Assembly (NCBI RefSeq): GCF_000003815.2
Contig: NC_049983.1
Span: 18,491,231-18,555,230 of the forward strand
From: Branchiostoma floridae
Lineage: Eukaryota > Chordata > Leptocardii > Amphioxiformes > Branchiostomatidae
Direction: 5' to 3'
DNA: 64,000 nucleotides
In this document: positions 61,710 to 64,000 of the stretch, piece after piece
How positions within the stretch are numbered: the first letter of the stretch is position 1
Layout: every line of letters starts with the position of its first letter
Program-made: the position numbers and the translations under genes
The notes under the pieces: model-generated
Told to the model about the DNA's origin: nothing
Databases searched by the model: none
Seen by the model: only the letters and a program-made list of their open reading frames with translations

Positions 61710-64000
61710 TACAAGAGCTCAGCTAAAGTAAAGGTGTCTGTGTGTTGAAGCTAATGTGATCACATTATCGGGGAATTTAAGATTTTAGGAAAAAAGTGAT
61801 GGAATACCATCAAATATTTTCTTGTCAATATGACTGTTGAAAATTCTTATGACAGTATTTTCTCTTGCAATATGATCTATGCAATATACAAGTGATAACC
61901 GGAACTTGCCATAAAATCCATCATCATCTTGATAAGGATCAAAAGCTGCATGAGTGTCATCAAAAGAAAATTTTGACTAAATACAAAGAACTATATGCAG
62001 CATGTTATGCTACATTTGCTCCAAAGCATTACTTTTTATTCAGCATATACTTCAACAATCAAATATAAAATTGCTTCGAACAGGAAATTGGACCATTTTG
62101 CGCAGACACGCTTTCATTTCCATAAAATGATGGCTGTTGCATGTATATTTAGGCAGGGTCAGAATAAAGCGTAGCATATTTTGGGGTACCACTATAAAGT
62201 ATGGTGAAATGACGAGGAAAGAAATCATTATCAACGTAACATTAACATTTTCAGAAATTGCTATATAAGTAAATATATTATTTGTTACACATTGTAATAT
62301 ACATAGTAATTTTCATGGGGAATAGACGTCTAATTGTTGCTTTGACAGTTTAAAAAAAAAAAACATGTCGGAACAGTAACTTTCGCGCCCAAAAATGTTT
62401 ACGTCTCGTTTGTATTTTTACCTTGATATGTAAACAATGAGCATCCTCACGAGTTTTTATATCCAATTTGTTATAAATGGCTATAGTTCAATATCTGCCA
62501 ACACACATTTCCTTTTTTTTATATCCCAGAAGTGCATAACTTTTTATGATATGAACTTCGTTTAAAAGGAAATGAATTTTTGATAGATATTGCCTCAAGG
62601 AAATTTCAAATCTAGGACATTATTTAAAAAGTCACTACCCGGTAGTATCAGGGGGCACAAAGGTAATTGCTTCGAGTCTGCAACACCCATTCATGGCCAT
62701 GGCAATGATGGCATTGTTCTCGTGTAAATTATCATTTGAACTGGAATTTGAGTGGAAAGAACTAAAGGATTTTGCCACATTTAATAGGGGTTGTTTTACC
62801 TTTCTTATTAGACTCTCTGCCCAAATTGAAGTCAAAGCATATGAGTTCGATAAAATAAAATATTAGATCAGGGTTGCTATTGAAAATTCGTATGAATGAT
62901 AAAAATAGTATTGTGACAGAGGGGCATATTGCAATATTGTTAAGTATGTGGCTGCTATTGTTCTTGAATTTTAGAGTCAAATGATGAAAATTGTTTTGTC
63001 AGTGGATTCAATCTGAGAGGCAGGTGTGCATAATTTGGAATATAAAAGAAAGCTTTTAGGGGAATTGAAAATGATAGAACACATAGCATATTCAAAAAAA
63101 TGATATAGCAAAATATAGTACAATGTATTTGTTATTAGTTTTTCTTGTTGCTATTGCCCGAATTTCTGCTAATGTTAGAGACAGGTACTTTGCGAAAAAT
63201 TTGTGAAAAGAAGATCTATGTTGCTGCCATTTTTTATTTGCTAGTGATTTGTCATGGGAAATAGGAAAAGGTACCAGTAATGCATCTGTAACACAATAAC
63301 CATGCAAGACTAATATTGTTCACGCAGTTCCACTGCATATGGGATGACTTTAATGAGGAAAGATAGAAATATATTAGAATAGAAGGCAGCTTCATTTACA
63401 GATATGGCAGACACTCTTCTACTTTGAATTGCATCCTTCGTATAAGTAACATATATAGAGGTAAATGATTTTCGAATATTGGAGCTCACTATATACACCG
63501 AAAGCAAGGTGGTTTTATCAAGGTTATGTACTTTAATCAGTTCCTTTTTACTAAAATGGATATCTTACTTGACGTAGAAAAACATTGTACTACTAAGGTA
63601 AGTGTATGAAACTGAAATATGGTGTCATTTTACGCTCTTACTAGTAGATACTGGAAATTCATTAAGTTTTGGAATAGTTTTATTTTGATGGTAGTAAAGA
63701 ATTTGAAGAAGGTCACTTAATTTTAGCGGTGTGAAGGAGGCGCCAAATTTTCAGTCAGAGTCAGAGTTGTGTACTTTAGTATATCCTCACTTTTCGTAAA
63801 TGTCAAGAGTGTGCTATTTACCATGTGCTAATAAACAATACATACAACTGCCTTTAACTACACAAATAGTAGGTGTACCCACATTCCGAAGTTAGTTCAT
63901 GGCCCAAATTTTGGTAGGACAAAAGTGTGCAATCATACTTGATTTTAATGAAATTGATATCCATGTGTGTCTGCTTTAAAGTGGAAAAACTACAAAGGTG
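61710..64000. other. AT-rich DNA, presumed first intron of the divergent gene
   Basis: No recognisable exon, RNA gene or defined repeat. Open frames are short and AT-rich. Confidence 0.45.

Overview
This is eukaryotic, intron-rich nuclear DNA from an animal. Moderate GC, canonical GT-AG introns, short conserved exons in long introns, CpG-rich 5' ends, many small foldback elements and a tRNA-derived SINE all fit an invertebrate deuterostome. Amphioxus (Branchiostoma) is my best guess, but it is an inference: no sequence label proves the species. No prokaryotic, viral, CRISPR or toxin features were seen.

Layout. Positions 1 to about 25,300 hold no protein exon that I can recognise. The interval contains a 0.9 kb inverted-repeat mobile element at the left end, two local tandem duplications, a CpG-rich stretch (about 5.0-6.6 kb), a TATA-type promoter candidate near 7.43 kb, several stretches that look like constrained non-coding DNA, and a regularly spaced cluster of four RFX/X-box-like motifs at 18.0 kb. 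I read it as a regulatory interval beside an unidentified gene.

From 25.3 to 43.7 kb lies a complete minus-strand TBC1D25 (OATL1) orthologue. Its coding exons are 43625-43572, 39366-39257, 31831-31683 and 29135-27487 (653 aa). An in-frame 96-nt cassette exon at 30495-30400 would give 685 aa. A good poly(A) signal lies at 25356. TBC1D25 is a RAB GTPase-activating protein that acts on autophagosomes through an LC3-interacting motif.

From 47.2 to 60.7 kb, also on the minus strand, lies a complete ten-exon gene for the F-actin capping protein alpha subunit (CAPZA, 288 aa). Every exon junction is phase-compatible. A possible alternative first exon sits in its large first intron.

At 61,236 a plus-strand gene begins head-to-head with CAPZA. 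The two start codons are 536 bp apart across a CpG-rich bidirectional promoter. Only its first coding exon (43 codons) is recognisable in the window and I cannot name its family. The two named genes are in tandem on the same strand, 3.6 kb apart, and are not obviously related in function. Introns and intergenic DNA carry several families of non-autonomous DNA transposons, some with recognisable target-site duplications.
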